64,000 nucleotides of DNA from Sideroxydans lithotrophicus (GCA_020723185.1 DYJI01000003.1:186001-250000); one strand, 5' to 3'. Numbered from the stretch's first letter, positions 9,120-19,211 are shown. Numbers and translations are program-made. Notes: generated from the letters alone by a model not told the origin.

Positions 9120-10865
9120 ATGAACTTTCCGTCACGAATCCTTGCGCTGCCGCTGGTCCTCATGTTGGCAGCCTGCGCGAGCACGCCGCAGAAACCGGCG
9201 GCAGACGAGCCAGCCGGCGATGGCTCGCCGCATGGCCGTCTGGAGCAGATCGCTCCCGAGCCCAAGCTGGATCTGCCCGATGTCGAACTCACGGATCGCC
9301 TGATGTACGGATTCCTGCTGGGAGACATCGCGGCACAGCGCGGTCGCCCGGAGCTGGCTGCGCAAGCCTATCTCGACTTGGCGCGCACCACCCGCGATCC
9401 GCGTGTGGCGCGCCGCGCCGCGCAACTGACCTTCGAGGCGCACCAGTACGACCAGTCGCTGGAGGCGTTCAAACTGTGGCAGGAACTGGAACCCGCCTCG
9501 CCGCTGGCCAAGCAGATGCTGGTCTCGCTGCTGCTCTCCGGCGGCAAGCTGGAAGAGGCGCGCCCGCTGGTCACCGAGATGCTGGCTGCGGAACAACAGA
9601 AGGGGCGCGCCTTCATGAGCCTGTATGGCTTGCTGGCGCGCGTGCAGGACAAGGCGGCCGCGCTGGACTGGCTGACCGTCGTGGCGCAGCCCTATCCGGA
9701 TGTGGCCGAGGCGCACTGGGTGCTGGCACAGACCGCCATCACGGCCGGCAAGCAGGAGCTGGCGCTGGCGGAAGCGAACAGGTCGCTCGCGCTCAAGCCG
9801 GACTGGGACCTGGCGGTGATGCTCGCCGCGCAGCAGACGCAGCGCAACGAACCGCAACGTGCGACCACCATGCTGTCGCGCTTCCTGGACACTTATCCGG
9901 AACGCCACGAGGTGCGGCTGTTCTACGCGCGCATGCTGCTGGAACAGAAGCAATACCAGCCGGCACGCGAGCAGTTCAGCGAATTGCTGAAGCAACGCCC
10001 GGGCAGCGCGGAGCTGGCATTCGCCATCGCCATGATCTCGCTGCAGCTGGGCGAGCTGGACCGGGCGGAACAGGAACTGCGTCAAGCGCTGTCCAGCAAG
10101 GGCAGCGACAACGACACGCTACGTTTCTATCTCGGTCAACTGTACGAGGCGAGGGAAGACTGGTCGTCCGCGATGCAGCATTACCGCGAGATACAGGGCG
10201 GCGACAGGCTGTATGCCGCGCGCTTGCGCATCGCCTATCTGCAGAACAAACAGGGCGAGTTGCAGGCCGCGCGCGAGACGCTGGCGAAGATCGTGGCGAA
10301 GGACGATGCGCAGCGTGTGCAGCTGCTGATGGTGGAGGCGCAGTTCCTGCGCGAGGCCGGCCACCATGCCGAAGGCTTCCAGGTGCTGTCGCGCGGATTG
10401 AAGCGCTTTCCCGATCAGGCGGAATTGCTGTACCAGGCCGCGCTGCTGGCCGACCGGCTGGACAAGCACGCAGACTTCGAACGCCTGATCCGCAGACTGA
10501 TCGAGATCGAGCCGGACAACGCGCACGCCTACAACGCGCTGGGCTACGGCTGGCTGGCGCGCAACATCCGCATCTCGGAAGCCATGCAACTGGTCGAGCA
10601 AGCCTATCGGCTGGCACCGGACGATGCGGCCATCATCGACAGCATGGGATGGGGCTATTACCGCTCCGGGCAACTGGAGAAGAGTCTGGAATTCCTGCGC
10701 CGTGCCTATGCGGCCAATCCCGACCCCGAGATCGCCGCCCATCTGGGAGAGGTGCTGTGGGTGAAGGGCGAGCGTGAAGCCGCGCAGAAGGTCTGGCGCG
10801 CCAGCGAGCAGGCGCATCCCGACAACACACTGTTGCGCGATGTGATCCACAAGTTCCTGCCCTGA
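9120..10865 (+). CDS. TPR-repeat lipoprotein
   Basis: 581-residue predicted lipoprotein. The signal peptide ends at L-A-A-C with the lipidated Cys at residue 19, followed by a Pro/Ala-rich spacer. The rest is a tetratricopeptide-repeat solenoid. Clear TPR units include AYNALGYGWLARNIRISEAM, AYRLAPDDAAIIDSMGWGYY and SLEFLRRAYAANPDPEIAAH. It is placed immediately upstream of lolB (4-bp gap) and reads as the first gene of a TPR-lolB-ispE run. I infer an envelope scaffold role; no enzyme motif is present. Confidence 0.82.
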   Translation: MNFPSRILALPLVLMLAACASTPQKPAADEPAGDGSPHGRLEQIAPEPKLDLPDVELTDRLMYGFLLGDIAAQRGRPELAAQAYLDLARTTRDPRVARRAAQLTFEAHQYDQSLEAFKLWQELEPASPLAKQMLVSLLLSGGKLEEARPLVTEMLAAEQQKGRAFMSLYGLLARVQDKAAALDWLTVVAQPYPDVAEAHWVLAQTAITAGKQELALAEANRSLALKPDWDLAVMLAAQQTQRNEPQRATTMLSRFLDTYPERHEVRLFYARMLLEQKQYQPAREQFSELLKQRPGSAELAFAIAMISLQLGELDRAEQELRQALSSKGSDNDTLRFYLGQLYEAREDWSSAMQHYREIQGGDRLYAARLRIAYLQNKQGELQAARETLAKIVAKDDAQRVQLLMVEAQFLREAGHHAEGFQVLSRGLKRFPDQAELLYQAALLADRLDKHADFERLIRRLIEIEPDNAHAYNALGYGWLARNIRISEAMQLVEQAYRLAPDDAAIIDSMGWGYYRSGQLEKSLEFLRRAYAANPDPEIAAHLGEVLWVKGEREAAQKVWRASEQAHPDNTLLRDVIHKFLP

Positions 10866-10869
10866 TCCG

Positions 10870-11418
10870 ATGCGCCGCATAGTTTTGCTGTCCCTGCTGT
10901 TGTCCGCATGTGCCACGACGCCGCCCGTCGTGCAGCGCCCGGCTGCTGACGAAGCGCCGTTCACCATCAATGGCCGTATCGCCATCATCCAGCCCGAGCG
11001 GCGCGACAGTGCCGGTCTGCGCTGGACGCATGACGCAGCCACGGACGAGGTGTTGTTGCTGGCCCCGCTTGGACAGGTCTTTGCGCGCATCACTTCCGAT
11101 GTACAGGGGGTGACGCTGGAGGCGGACGGAGAGAAGCATATGGCGCCGGACGCAGAGACACTCACCCAAGACTTGCTGGGCTGGCAGCTGCCGCTTTCCG
11201 GCTTGCGCTACTGGGTTGCGGCATTGCCCGCTCCGGACGGGGAATACCGCAGTGAGCAGGACGAAACGGGCAGGCTGTCCGTGTTGTATCAACAGGGCTG
11301 GACCATCCGCTACACGCGCTATGCGGGGGAAGGGCGTGACGCATTGCCGCTGCGTCTGAGCCTGCAGCGGGAGGGCATGGAGGTGCGCGTGCTGATAGAC
11401 GAATGGGAAACGCGATGA
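10870..11418 (+). CDS. lolB: Outer-membrane lipoprotein receptor LolB
   Basis: Accepts lipoproteins from the periplasmic carrier LolA and inserts them in the outer membrane; itself a lipoprotein. The short signal MRRIVLLSLLLSAC puts the lipidated Cys at residue 14. The body matches LolB by pattern: FTINGRIAII, then LRWTHDAATDEVLLLAPLGQ, and LLGWQLPLSGLRYWVAALPA. The 182 residues are a little shorter than E. coli LolB (207). The stop codon overlaps the ispE start (ATGA), the standard lolB-ispE coupling of beta- and gammaproteobacteria, which supports both calls. Confidence 0.92.
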   Translation: MRRIVLLSLLLSACATTPPVVQRPAADEAPFTINGRIAIIQPERRDSAGLRWTHDAATDEVLLLAPLGQVFARITSDVQGVTLEADGEKHMAPDAETLTQDLLGWQLPLSGLRYWVAALPAPDGEYRSEQDETGRLSVLYQQGWTIRYTRYAGEGRDALPLRLSLQREGMEVRVLIDEWETR

Positions 11419-12278
11419 ACACGCTGGTCTGTAGCGCACCGGCCAAACTGAACCTGTTCCTGCATGTGGTGGGCCGCCGCGACGACGGCTATCACCTGCT
11501 GCAGACATTGTTCCGCTTCATCGACCTGCACGACACCCTGCATTTCACCCTGCGCGAAGATGGCCAGGTGCGGCGTCTGAATGCGCTGGAAGGTGTGCCG
11601 CCAGAGCAGGACCTGTGCGTGCGCGCCGCGCGTCTGCTGCAGCGGGAGGCCGCTTGTACGCTCGGCGTGGATATCGAAGTGGAGAAACGCATCCCCATGG
11701 GCGGCGGCCTGGGGGGCGGCAGCTCGGATGCGGCCACCACTTTGCTGGCCCTGAACAAGCTGTGGGGATTGGGTTTAAGCCGTGAACGACTGATGGCGCT
11801 GGGCCTGACGCTGGGGGCGGATGTGCCGGTGTTCGTGTTCGGCGATAACGCATTCGCGGAAGGCGTGGGGGAACGTCTGCAGGCATACGAACTGCCGGAC
11901 GCTTGGTATGTGGTGCTGTGCCCGCCAGTGCATGTGCCGACGGCGAAGATATTTACGCATCCGGAATTGACACGAAATACGATTTCGATGACAATGCGCG
12001 CCCTTCCGAAGGGGCTGTCTTTTCGGGCGGGCCGGCAAGCCGGTCTGCGCAACGATCTGCAGGCGGTAGCGTGCAGCTTGTACCCCGAAGTGGCCGAACA
12101 TCTTGCCTGGCTGGCGAACTTTGCCCCGGCGATGATGACAGGCTCCGGCGCATGCGTGTTCGCCGAGTTCGCAACGGAAGCGGAAGCAATAGCGGTATTG
12201 CAGCAGTTGCCGCCGGATATGCGCGGATATGTCGCGCACGGCCTGCAACAGCACCCTCTCAGGGCATTCGCTGCATAG
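11415..12278 (+). CDS. ispE: 4-diphosphocytidyl-2-C-methyl-D-erythritol kinase
   Basis: GHMP-family kinase that phosphorylates CDP-ME in the non-mevalonate isoprenoid pathway. The N-terminus APAKLNLFLHVVGRRDDGYH carries the catalytic Lys and substrate loop. The ATP-binding GHMP motif reads IPMGGGLGGGSSDAATT, and the third motif is MMTGSGACVFAEF. The start at 11415 (MNTLVCSAPAK) was preferred to the in-frame ATG at 11403 because it overlaps the lolB stop by 4 nt. 287 residues is normal. tRNA-Gln follows within 10 bp, so it may be on the same transcript. Confidence 0.96.
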   Translation: MNTLVCSAPAKLNLFLHVVGRRDDGYHLLQTLFRFIDLHDTLHFTLREDGQVRRLNALEGVPPEQDLCVRAARLLQREAACTLGVDIEVEKRIPMGGGLGGGSSDAATTLLALNKLWGLGLSRERLMALGLTLGADVPVFVFGDNAFAEGVGERLQAYELPDAWYVVLCPPVHVPTAKIFTHPELTRNTISMTMRALPKGLSFRAGRQAGLRNDLQAVACSLYPEVAEHLAWLANFAPAMMTGSGACVFAEFATEAEAIAVLQQLPPDMRGYVAHGLQQHPLRAFAA

Positions 12279-12284
12279 AGTTTT

Positions 12285-12359
12285 TGGGGAGTCGCCAAGT
12301 GGTAAGGCATCGGATTTTGATTCCGACATTCGTAGGTTCGATCCCTACCTCCCCAGCCA
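12285..12359 (+). tRNA. tRNA-Gln (TTG)
   Basis: 75-nt tRNA with CCA encoded. The acceptor arms TGGGGAG and CTCCCCA pair, the anticodon loop contains TTG, and the T arm GTAGG/CCTAC encloses TTCGATC. The tRNA-Gln between ispE and prs is a conserved betaproteobacterial arrangement. Confidence 0.95.
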
Positions 12360-12419
12360 GTTTCTTCAAGGATCGATGGGCGTTCGCGCCCTTTTCATTT
12401 TTCTAAAGAGGTGCACACG

Positions 12420-13367
12420 ATGTCCGGCGACATGATGGTTTTCACCGGCAATGCCAATCCCAAGCTGGCCGAAAGCGTGGCGCGGCATCTGGGCATCCAT
12501 CTGGGTCGCGCAACCGTCAGCCGTTTCTCCGACGGCGAAGTGATGGTGGAGATCCTGGAACATGTGCGCGGCAAAGACGTGTTCATCCTGCAGTCCACCT
12601 GCGCCCCCACCAATGACAATCTGATGGAGATAATGGTGATGGTCGATGCCTTGCGCCGCGCGTCGGCAGCACGCATCACCGCCGCCATCCCGTATTTCGG
12701 CTATGCACGCCAGGATCGCCGTCCGCGTTCGGCGCGCGTGGCGATCACCGCCAAGGTCGTCGCCAACATGCTGTCCGGTGTCGGCGTCGACCGCGTGCTG
12801 ACCATGGACCTGCACTCCGACCAGATCCAGGGTTTCTTCGATATCCCGGTGGACAACATCTATGCCAGTCCCATCCTGCTGTCAGATGTGTGGAAGCAGA
12901 ATTACGAGAACCTGATCGTGGTGTCGCCAGACGTCGGCGGCGTGGTGCGCGCGCGGGCATTGGCCAAGCAGCTGGATGCGGACCTCGCCATCATCGACAA
13001 ACGCCGCCCCAAGCCGAACGTGGCCAAGGTGATGAACATCATCGGCGACGTGGCCGGTCGCACCTGCCTGATCATGGACGACATGGTCGATACCGCCAAC
13101 ACCCTGTGCGAGGCCGCCAATGCGCTGAAAGAGAAGGGTGCGACCCGCGTGCTGGCCTACTGTACCCACGGCGTGTTGTCCGGCCCGGCCATCGAACGCA
13201 TCGAGAAGTCCTCCATCGACGAGCTGGTGGTGACGGACACCATCCCGCTGCAGGAGAACGCGCGCAACTGCAAACGCATCCGCCAGCTCAGCGTCGCCGA
13301 ACTGATGGCGGAGACCCTGCGCCGTATCAACGCGGAAGAATCTGTCAGTTCGCTGTTCGTGGACTGA
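12420..13367 (+). CDS. prs: Ribose-phosphate pyrophosphokinase
   Basis: Makes PRPP from ribose 5-phosphate and ATP for nucleotide, histidine and tryptophan synthesis. The protein of 315 residues begins [20 protein letters not shown]. It shows the ATP/Mg site around [10 protein letters not shown] and the PRPP-binding loop [17 protein letters not shown]. The ATG at 12420 follows a Shine-Dalgarno AAGAGG; a GTG nine bases upstream is less likely. It sits in the conserved tRNA-Gln-prs-rplY-pth-ychF order. Confidence 0.97.
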   Translation: MSGDMMVFTGNANPKLAESVARHLGIHLGRATVSRFSDGEVMVEILEHVRGKDVFILQSTCAPTNDNLMEIMVMVDALRRASAARITAAIPYFGYARQDRRPRSARVAITAKVVANMLSGVGVDRVLTMDLHSDQIQGFFDIPVDNIYASPILLSDVWKQNYENLIVVSPDVGGVVRARALAKQLDADLAIIDKRRPKPNVAKVMNIIGDVAGRTCLIMDDMVDTANTLCEAANALKEKGATRVLAYCTHGVLSGPAIERIEKSSIDELVVTDTIPLQENARNCKRIRQLSVAELMAETLRRINAEESVSSLFVD

Positions 13368-13450
13368 CGAAATTGCGGTGGCCATGTCGGTCATCGCGTA
13401 ACCCGGAAGCTCTGGTCGCGGAGCCTTCCAATTGAAGTGGAGAAGTAACA

Positions 13451-14101
13451 ATGGCAATCGAAATCAGCGCAACAAAACGCCAAGCGCAAGGAACGGGTGC
13501 GAGCCGCCGTCTGCGTAAAGCGAACCGCGTACCCGGCGTCGTATACGGCTCTGGCGACGCAGTCATGATCGAACTCGATCACAACAACGTCTATTTCGCA
13601 CTGAAGAACGAAGCGTTCCACGCTTCCGTGCTGTCGCTGGACCTGGAAGGCAAGAAGGAATCCGTGCTGCTGCGCGACTTCCAGATGCACCCGTTCCGCC
13701 AGCAAGTGATGCACATCGACTTCCAGCGCGTCGATGCGAAGAAGAAGGTGCACATGAAGGTGCCTCTGCACTTCGTGAACGCCGAGATCGCGCCGGGTGT
13801 GAAGCAAGGTGGCGGCATCATCACCCACGTGCTGAACGAACTGGATATCGTCTGTCTGGCGAAAGATCTGCCGACATCGATCGAGATCGATCTGTCTGGT
13901 CTGGAACTGGGCCATTCCATCCACATTTCCGACGTCAAGCTGCCCAAGGGAGTGGAAGTTGCGACTCATCACCATGCTGGTGATGCCGTGGCGACGGTCA
14001 CAGTGCCGCGCGGCCACGTTGAAGCTGCTGCCGAAGCTGCAGCTGCAGCTGACGCGTCTGCTGCTTCAGCCGCTGCCGCCGCACCTGCCGCCAAGAAGTA
14101 A
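13451..14101 (+). CDS. rplY: 50S ribosomal protein L25/general stress protein Ctc
   Basis: Binds 5S rRNA in the large ribosomal subunit. The 216 residues represent the long CTC-type form: an N-terminal L25 domain (about 1-90, beginning [20 protein letters not shown]) and a C-terminal TL5-like domain (about 95-185). The C-terminus is a run of Ala, Glu and Asp ending in AAAPAAKK, a low-complexity tail common in betaproteobacterial copies. An intrinsic terminator follows 16 bp after the stop. Confidence 0.95.
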   Translation: MAIEISATKRQAQGTGASRRLRKANRVPGVVYGSGDAVMIELDHNNVYFALKNEAFHASVLSLDLEGKKESVLLRDFQMHPFRQQVMHIDFQRVDAKKKVHMKVPLHFVNAEIAPGVKQGGGIITHVLNELDIVCLAKDLPTSIEIDLSGLELGHSIHISDVKLPKGVEVATHHHAGDAVATVTVPRGHVEAAAEAAAAADASAASAAAAAPAAKK

Positions 14102-14117
14102 TACGCAACAGGAACAA

Positions 14118-14152
14118 CCCGCCATGTCATCTACGGTGCATGGCGGGTTTTT
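14118..14152 (+). terminator. Intrinsic terminator after rplY
   Basis: Perfect 9-bp stem CCCGCCATG / CATGGCGGG with a 12-nt loop, followed by six Ts. It separates prs-rplY from the repeat element and pth. Confidence 0.9.
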
Positions 14153-14159
14153 TCATTAT

Positions 14160-14300
14160 GGATGCCTCTAAAAATCCAGATTTCATCCCAACTGCTGCGT
14201 TGCGGAAAAAATCTCTTGCTTGCATATTCTCCATATGCGGCGCGGCTAGATTTTTCCCGCGCCTTGCATTTGGGCGAACTCTGAATTTTTAAAGGCATCC
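14160..14300 (+). repeat. MITE-like 141-bp inverted-repeat element abutting pth
   Basis: The ends are near-perfect inverted repeats: GGATGCCTCTAAAAAT at 14160-14175 and ATTTTTAAAGGCATCC at 14285-14300, with one mismatch in 16. The interior is also self-complementary over most of its length: around AAAATCTCT on the left against AGATTTTTCC on the right. The centre is a perfect small hairpin, GCATAT / ATATGC with loop TCTCC, at 14222-14238. The whole element could therefore fold into one long imperfect hairpin. No transposase and no clear target-site duplication are seen. I recall related sequences in other betaproteobacterial intergenic regions, but this needs a search. Confidence 0.75.
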
Positions 14301-14303
14301 AGC

Positions 14304-14882
14304 GTGAGCGAACCGATCAAACTCATCGTCGGACTGGGCAATCCCGGCAAGGAATATGAAGCCACGCGCCACAATGCAGGTTTCTGGTGGGTGGATGAAC
14401 TCGCGCGCGCACACAACGCCAGTTTCAAGACCGAGAACAGGTTCCACGGTTTGGTCGCCAAAGCCGTGCTGCACGGACACGAAGTACATCTGCTCAAGCC
14501 GCAGACCTTCATGAACGTGAGCGGTCGAGCTGTGGGTGCGCTGGCGCAGTTCTACAAGTTCACGCCGTCACAGCTGCTGGTCGTGCATGACGAGCTCGAC
14601 CTGCCGCCGGGCAGCGCCAAGCTGAAGCTGGGTGGTGGGCACGGCGGACACAACGGTCTGAAGGACATCATCGCGCATCTCGGCAGCAAAGATTTCTGGC
14701 GTCTGCGTATCGGTGTAGGCCATCCGGGCGACCGCGCGCAAGTGGTGAATTTCGTGCTGAACGCGCCGCGCAAGGAAGAACAGGGTTTGATCGATGAAGC
14801 ATCGCAACGCGCACAGGATGTCGCATCGCTTATCATCGAAGGCAAGCTGGAAGCGGCGATGTTGAAGCTGCATAGCAACTAA
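14304..14882 (+). CDS. pth: Peptidyl-tRNA hydrolase
   Basis: Releases peptides from prematurely dissociated peptidyl-tRNAs; essential in bacteria. Family residues are present: Asn13 in GLGNPG, catalytic His23 in TRHNAGFWW, and Asp in [11 protein letters not shown]. The length is 192 residues. The start is GTG at 14304: upstream in-frame codons offer no other start and the protein aligns from residue 1. The Shine-Dalgarno AAAGG (14291-14295) lies inside the right arm of the adjacent inverted-repeat element, 8 nt from the GTG. ychF follows after 13 bp. Confidence 0.95.
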   Translation: MSEPIKLIVGLGNPGKEYEATRHNAGFWWVDELARAHNASFKTENRFHGLVAKAVLHGHEVHLLKPQTFMNVSGRAVGALAQFYKFTPSQLLVVHDELDLPPGSAKLKLGGGHGGHNGLKDIIAHLGSKDFWRLRIGVGHPGDRAQVVNFVLNAPRKEEQGLIDEASQRAQDVASLIIEGKLEAAMLKLHSN

Positions 14883-14895
14883 GAAGGAAACAAAC

Positions 14896-15987
14896 ATGAG
14901 TCTCAAATGCGGTATCGTCGGTCTGCCCAACGTGGGCAAATCCACCATGTTCAATGCGCTGACCAAGGCCGGCATCGCAGCGGAGAACTATCCTTTCTGC
15001 ACCATCGAGCCCAATGTAGGCATCGTCGAAGTGCCCGATCCGCGCATGGAAGAGCTGGCCAAGATCGTCAAGCCGCAGCGCATGCAGTATGCCATCGTCG
15101 AGTTCGTCGACATCGCGGGGTTGGTGGCGGGCGCGTCCAAGGGTGAAGGTCTGGGCAACCAGTTCCTCGCCAACATCCGCGAGACGGATGCCATCGTCAA
15201 CGTGGTGCGCTGTTTCGACGACGAGAACGTGGTGCACGTGGCGGGCAAGGTCGATCCTATCTCCGACATCGAGGTCATCCTCACCGAACTGGCTCTGGCC
15301 GACCTCGCCGTGGTGGAACGCACCATCCAGCGCGACGGCAAGAAGGCCAAGTCCGGCGACAAGGACGCGCAGAAGCTGGTGGCGCTGCTGGAGAAACTGC
15401 TGCCGCACCTGAACGAAGGCAAGCCGGCGCGCACCTTCGGGCTGAGCGAAGAAGAGGTGCAATTGCTCAAGCCGCTGTGCCTGCTCACCATCAAGCCTGC
15501 GATGTATGTCGGCAACGTGCTGGAGGACGGCTTCGAGAACAACCCCTATCTGGACCGTTTGCGCGAGCACGCCGCGAAAGAGGGGGCACCCGTCGTCGCG
15601 CTGTGTGCCAAGATCGAGCAGGAACTGGCCGATCTCGACGATGCCGACAAGAAGGAATTCCTGGCCGACCTCGGCCTGGAAGAGCCTGGCCTGAACCGCC
15701 TGATCCGCGTCGGTTATGACCTGCTCGGCCTGCAGACCTATTTCACCGCAGGGGTGAAGGAAGTGCGCGCCTGGACCATCCACAAGGGCGACACCGCCCC
15801 GCAGGCGGCCGGTGTGATCCACACCGACTTCGAGAAAGGTTTCATCCGCGCGCAGACCATCTCCTACGAGGATTTCATCGCCTGTGGCGGTGAAGCCGGT
15901 GCGAAGGAGAAGGGCAAGATGCGTGTCGAAGGAAAAGAGTACGTCGTGCAGGACGGCGACGTGATGAACTTCCTGTTCAACGTCTAA
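14896..15987 (+). CDS. ychF: Redox-regulated ATPase YchF
   Basis: OBG-family P-loop protein that prefers ATP, associates with ribosomes and modulates oxidative-stress responses. The G1 loop is [17 protein letters not shown], switch regions include [12 protein letters not shown] and [20 protein letters not shown], and a C-terminal TGS domain covers about residues 280-363 ([13 protein letters not shown] to [10 protein letters not shown]). 363 residues equals the E. coli protein. The pth-ychF pair is conserved across proteobacteria. A long hairpin follows the stop. Confidence 0.97.
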   Translation: MSLKCGIVGLPNVGKSTMFNALTKAGIAAENYPFCTIEPNVGIVEVPDPRMEELAKIVKPQRMQYAIVEFVDIAGLVAGASKGEGLGNQFLANIRETDAIVNVVRCFDDENVVHVAGKVDPISDIEVILTELALADLAVVERTIQRDGKKAKSGDKDAQKLVALLEKLLPHLNEGKPARTFGLSEEEVQLLKPLCLLTIKPAMYVGNVLEDGFENNPYLDRLREHAAKEGAPVVALCAKIEQELADLDDADKKEFLADLGLEEPGLNRLIRVGYDLLGLQTYFTAGVKEVRAWTIHKGDTAPQAAGVIHTDFEKGFIRAQTISYEDFIACGGEAGAKEKGKMRVEGKEYVVQDGDVMNFLFNV

Positions 15988-16000
15988 GTCGGGATCCATA

Positions 16001-16038
16001 CAAGAAGGCCAAGCCGGGAAGCCGGCTTGGCCTTCTTG
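16001..16038. terminator. Hairpin between convergent ychF and HDOD gene
   Basis: Perfect 17-bp stem: CAAGAAGGCCAAGCCGG pairs with CCGGCTTGGCCTTCTTG around a 4-nt loop. No long T-tract follows on either strand, so it may block transcription or stabilise 3' ends rather than act as a classical intrinsic terminator. Confidence 0.7.
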
Positions 16039-16061
16039 CATTCATGGAGAGTCCGTTGCGC

Positions 16062-16907
16062 TCACTCGCCGTTCAGGAATGCCAGCATGTCCCATTTCAG
16101 TTCCGAGTATTCCTGCTCGGACATCTCGAAGTGTGCCAGCACCAGCTCGCCATGCTTGTCCCATTCCTTGTCGCGCACATGCAGATGTTCGTCCGTGACA
16201 TTCTCCGCCATGTGGATCAGTCCGATCAGGTCGCGCACGTCCGCACCGGCACGGTCGTCCGGTGAGGTGAAGACCGTCTCGTCATGATGGAAGAGGATGG
16301 CCATGCTGACCCGGGCCGGCAATGCCCAGGAGCGGGTCAGCATGTTGCCGACCACGGCATGATTGGTGGAGTAGTGCTTGTCCTCCGTTGCGCAGAGCGG
16401 GATGCCCAGCTTGCCCTCCGTCATTACCGTGGTCCGGTAGTCCGGGTATTTCTGCATCAGTACAGGGATGCCGCAATCGTGGAACAGTGCGGCGATATAG
16501 CTTTCCTCGCGCGAGACCGTCGGGAATCTGGCTGCCATCCTTTCGGCGACGCTGGCTGCGATGCTGGAGCGCTCCCAGAATTTGTCGAAGCTCTGGCCGT
16601 CTCCGCCCAGGCTTTGCCGCAATGCGATGTTGTGCACCAGATTCATGATGTTCTTGAGGCCGAGTATGCTGGCCGCGTGGAACACCGATGACACCTTGGT
16701 GCGCAGGCCGACGAACGGCGAGTTGGCCAGTTTCAGCAATGGTGCGAGGATGCCCGCATCCCTGCTGATCAACTGCGCGATCCTGTCCAGATCGGCTTCC
16801 GGGTGTTTGATCTCGCGCATGAGTTCGGTCAGCGTGGCCGGGCAGGGCGGGATAAAGATTCCGTTGAGCGTCTGTTCGGTGGCGGAGAGGGTCAATTCAG
16901 AATTCAT
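16062..16907 (-). CDS. HDOD-domain protein
   Basis: 281-residue cytoplasmic protein with one HDOD domain (about residues 20-215), a non-catalytic relative of HD phosphohydrolases found in signalling and cell-cycle control. Typical stretches are LISRDAGILAPLLKLANSPF, AASILGLKNIMNLV and ESYIAALFHDCGIPVLMQKY. In this HD-like pair (FHDCG) the remaining metal ligands are incomplete, as expected for HDOD. The ATG at 16907 (MNSELTLSATEQ) was chosen over the one at 16955. It stands alone, divergent from the helicase gene. Target unknown. Confidence 0.82.
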   Translation of the reverse strand: MNSELTLSATEQTLNGIFIPPCPATLTELMREIKHPEADLDRIAQLISRDAGILAPLLKLANSPFVGLRTKVSSVFHAASILGLKNIMNLVHNIALRQSLGGDGQSFDKFWERSSIAASVAERMAARFPTVSREESYIAALFHDCGIPVLMQKYPDYRTTVMTEGKLGIPLCATEDKHYSTNHAVVGNMLTRSWALPARVSMAILFHHDETVFTSPDDRAGADVRDLIGLIHMAENVTDEHLHVRDKEWDKHGELVLAHFEMSEQEYSELKWDMLAFLNGE

Positions 16908-17184
16908 CGTGTGTCCTGTGTCTGCATGGTTGATGCGCTGTGCCGCATGATGCATAAGTTTCGGCGTTTTTCATATATGCCGAAATATATAGACCAAGGT
17001 ATAGATATGCTGTTTGGAAATGATGCATGCGGTGTGTTTATGTTCTGTTACACTGCGCGCCGCAATCACGTTTCAGTCTGGTGATCGCCGCCGATCCCGG
17101 TTCGCAACACCCACCTCATTCAGCCTCAGACTGGCGCTCATCCGAGCGACAGGCCGTTTGTAAAATCCAAGAAAGAACAAGAAT

Positions 17185-18522
17185 ATGTCATTCGCATCCC
17201 TCGGCTTGTCCGAAGAAATCGTTCGCGCCGTCACCGAGCGCGGTTATACCGAACCCACCCCTATTCAAGCCCAAGCCATCCCTGTCATCCTCAAAGGTGG
17301 CGACCTCATGGGCGGCGCGCAGACCGGCACCGGCAAGACCGCCGGCTTCACCCTGCCGCTGCTGCAACGCCTGATGGAAAAGCCCGTCAGCGGAAAACAT
17401 TTCATCCGCGCACTGGTACTGACCCCGACCCGCGAACTCGCCGCGCAAGTGGAAGAGAGCGTGCGCCTGTACGGCAAACACCTGCCGCTCAAGTCGATGA
17501 TGATGTTCGGTGGTGTCAACATCAATCCGCAGATCAAGCAGCTGCACGGCCGCGTCGATATTCTCGTCGCGACACCGGGTCGCCTGCTCGACCACCTGCA
17601 ACAGAAGACGGTCGACCTGTCGCACGTCGAGATCCTGGTGCTGGACGAGGCCGACCGCATGCTGGACATGGGCTTCATCCGCGACATCAAGAAGATCCTC
17701 GCCGTGCTGCCGAAACAGCGTCAGAACCTGCTGTTCTCCGCCACCTTCTCCGACGAGATCAAGCTGCTGGCCGACGGCCTGCTGACCAATCCGGCGCTGA
17801 TCGAAGTGGCACGCCGCAATCAGGCCAACGAACTGATCGAACAGCGCGTGTACCCGGTGGACCGCGAACGCAAGCGCGAACTGCTCACCCACCTCATCAA
17901 GGAACATAACTGGTTCCAGGTGCTGGTGTTCACGCGCACCAAGCACGGTGCCAATCGTCTGGCCGAACAGCTCGACAAGGACGGCATTCCCGCCATGGCG
18001 ATCCACGGCAACAAGAGTCAGGCTGCCCGCACGCGCGCGCTGGCCGAATTCAAGACCGGCAAGTTGCAAGTACTGGTCGCCACCGACATCGCCGCGCGCG
18101 GCATCGACATCAGCGAACTGCCGCATGTAGTCAACTTCGAACTGCCCAACGTGCCAGAAGACTATGTGCACCGTATCGGTCGCACCGGCCGCGCGGGCAG
18201 CGAAGGCGAAGCAAGCTCGCTGGTGTGCATCGACGAAAAGAAATTGCTGAACGACATCGAGCGCCTCATCAAGCGCGAGATCCCCGTGGTGAACGTGCCG
18301 GGCTTCGATGTCGACCCGCGCATCAAGGCCGAGCCCATCCTGAACGGTTCCAATCGCGGTGGAGGACAGCGCCAAGGTCAGGGACGCGGCGGTCAGCCGC
18401 GCACAGGCGGCGGACAAGGCCGTAGCGCGCCGCGCCCCGGTGCCGCCAAACCGGCAGGTGGCGCGGGTCGCGGTGCGGCACCGAGCGGTGCGCAACACCG
18501 TTCGGGTGGACGCGGTCGTTAA
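17185..18522 (+). CDS. rhlE: DEAD-box RNA helicase, RhlE type
   Basis: ATP-dependent RNA helicase acting in ribosome assembly and mRNA turnover. Motifs in order: Q motif ([10 protein letters not shown]), Walker [11 protein letters not shown], Ia PTRELA, DEAD box [43 protein letters not shown]. After residue about 385 comes a basic Gly/Arg/Gln-rich tail typical of RhlE. Length is 445 residues. The upstream gap (16908-17184) separates it from the divergent HDOD gene and must contain both promoters. Confidence 0.93.
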   Translation: MSFASLGLSEEIVRAVTERGYTEPTPIQAQAIPVILKGGDLMGGAQTGTGKTAGFTLPLLQRLMEKPVSGKHFIRALVLTPTRELAAQVEESVRLYGKHLPLKSMMMFGGVNINPQIKQLHGRVDILVATPGRLLDHLQQKTVDLSHVEILVLDEADRMLDMGFIRDIKKILAVLPKQRQNLLFSATFSDEIKLLADGLLTNPALIEVARRNQANELIEQRVYPVDRERKRELLTHLIKEHNWFQVLVFTRTKHGANRLAEQLDKDGIPAMAIHGNKSQAARTRALAEFKTGKLQVLVATDIAARGIDISELPHVVNFELPNVPEDYVHRIGRTGRAGSEGEASSLVCIDEKKLLNDIERLIKREIPVVNVPGFDVDPRIKAEPILNGSNRGGGQRQGQGRGGQPRTGGGQGRSAPRPGAAKPAGGAGRGAAPSGAQHRSGGRGR

Positions 18523-18528
18523 GGTGGT

Positions 18529-18556
18529 CGTCATTCCGGCGAAGGCCGGAATGACG
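18529..18556. repeat. Perfect hairpin repeat downstream of rhlE
   Basis: Perfect 12-bp stem CGTCATTCCGGC / GCCGGAATGACG with loop GAAG and no T-tract. The sequence resembles the GTCATTCC...GGAATGAC palindromic repeats scattered through many proteobacterial genomes. Only one copy is in this window. Confidence 0.6.
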
Positions 18557-18579
18557 CTTGCTGGAAAGGGCTGATAAAA

Positions 18580-19152
18580 ATGAACTCAACCGTAACCGAC
18601 GAACAAGCTATCGCCGACACCAAACTGTGGCTGGAGAAGGCCGTCATCGGCCTCAACCTGTGTCCGTTCGCCAAGGGCGTGCATGTCAAAGGCCAGATAC
18701 GCTATTTCGTGAGCACCGCGACGACGCCGGATGAACTGCTGGCCGATGTGTTGCGCGAACTGGAGCTGCTGGCCGAGACCCCGCGCACCAAGGTCGACAC
18801 CACGCTGCTGATCCACCCGCACGTGCTGACCGACTTCCTCGATTACAACGACTTCCTCGCCGTGGTGGATGCTGCGCTGGAAGAGGTGGATCTGGCGGGC
18901 GAGTTGCAGGTCGCCAGCATGCACCCCGACTACCAGTTCGCCGATACCGAAGCGGACGACATCACCAACTACACCAACCGCTCGCCCTATCCCACGCTGC
19001 ACCTGATCCGCGAGGACAGTATCGACGAAGCCGTGGCCGCTTTCCCCGAGGCCGAGATGATCTTCGAGAAGAACATGGAGACCATGCGCAAGCTGGGCCA
19101 CGAGGGATGGGATGCGCTGGGTCTGGCGGAAGTGCAAAGAAGCAAAAAGTGA
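18580..19152 (+). CDS. DUF1415 family protein
   Basis: 190-residue soluble protein of the DUF1415 family, which has no established function. The N-terminal signature WLEKAVIGLNLCPFAKGVHV is distinctive, followed by TLLIHPHVLTDFLDYNDFL and the end region GHEGWDALGL. A conserved Cys sits in the LCPFA motif. It lies between rhlE and nfsB on the same strand with no overlap, so cotranscription is possible but not shown. Confidence 0.85.
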   Translation: MNSTVTDEQAIADTKLWLEKAVIGLNLCPFAKGVHVKGQIRYFVSTATTPDELLADVLRELELLAETPRTKVDTTLLIHPHVLTDFLDYNDFLAVVDAALEEVDLAGELQVASMHPDYQFADTEADDITNYTNRSPYPTLHLIREDSIDEAVAAFPEAEMIFEKNMETMRKLGHEGWDALGLAEVQRSKK

Positions 19153-19211
19153 TTCAGGCATAATCCTGCCCGGCCTCAAGCTATCAGATTTTCTTGAACC
19201 CGGAGACACAC

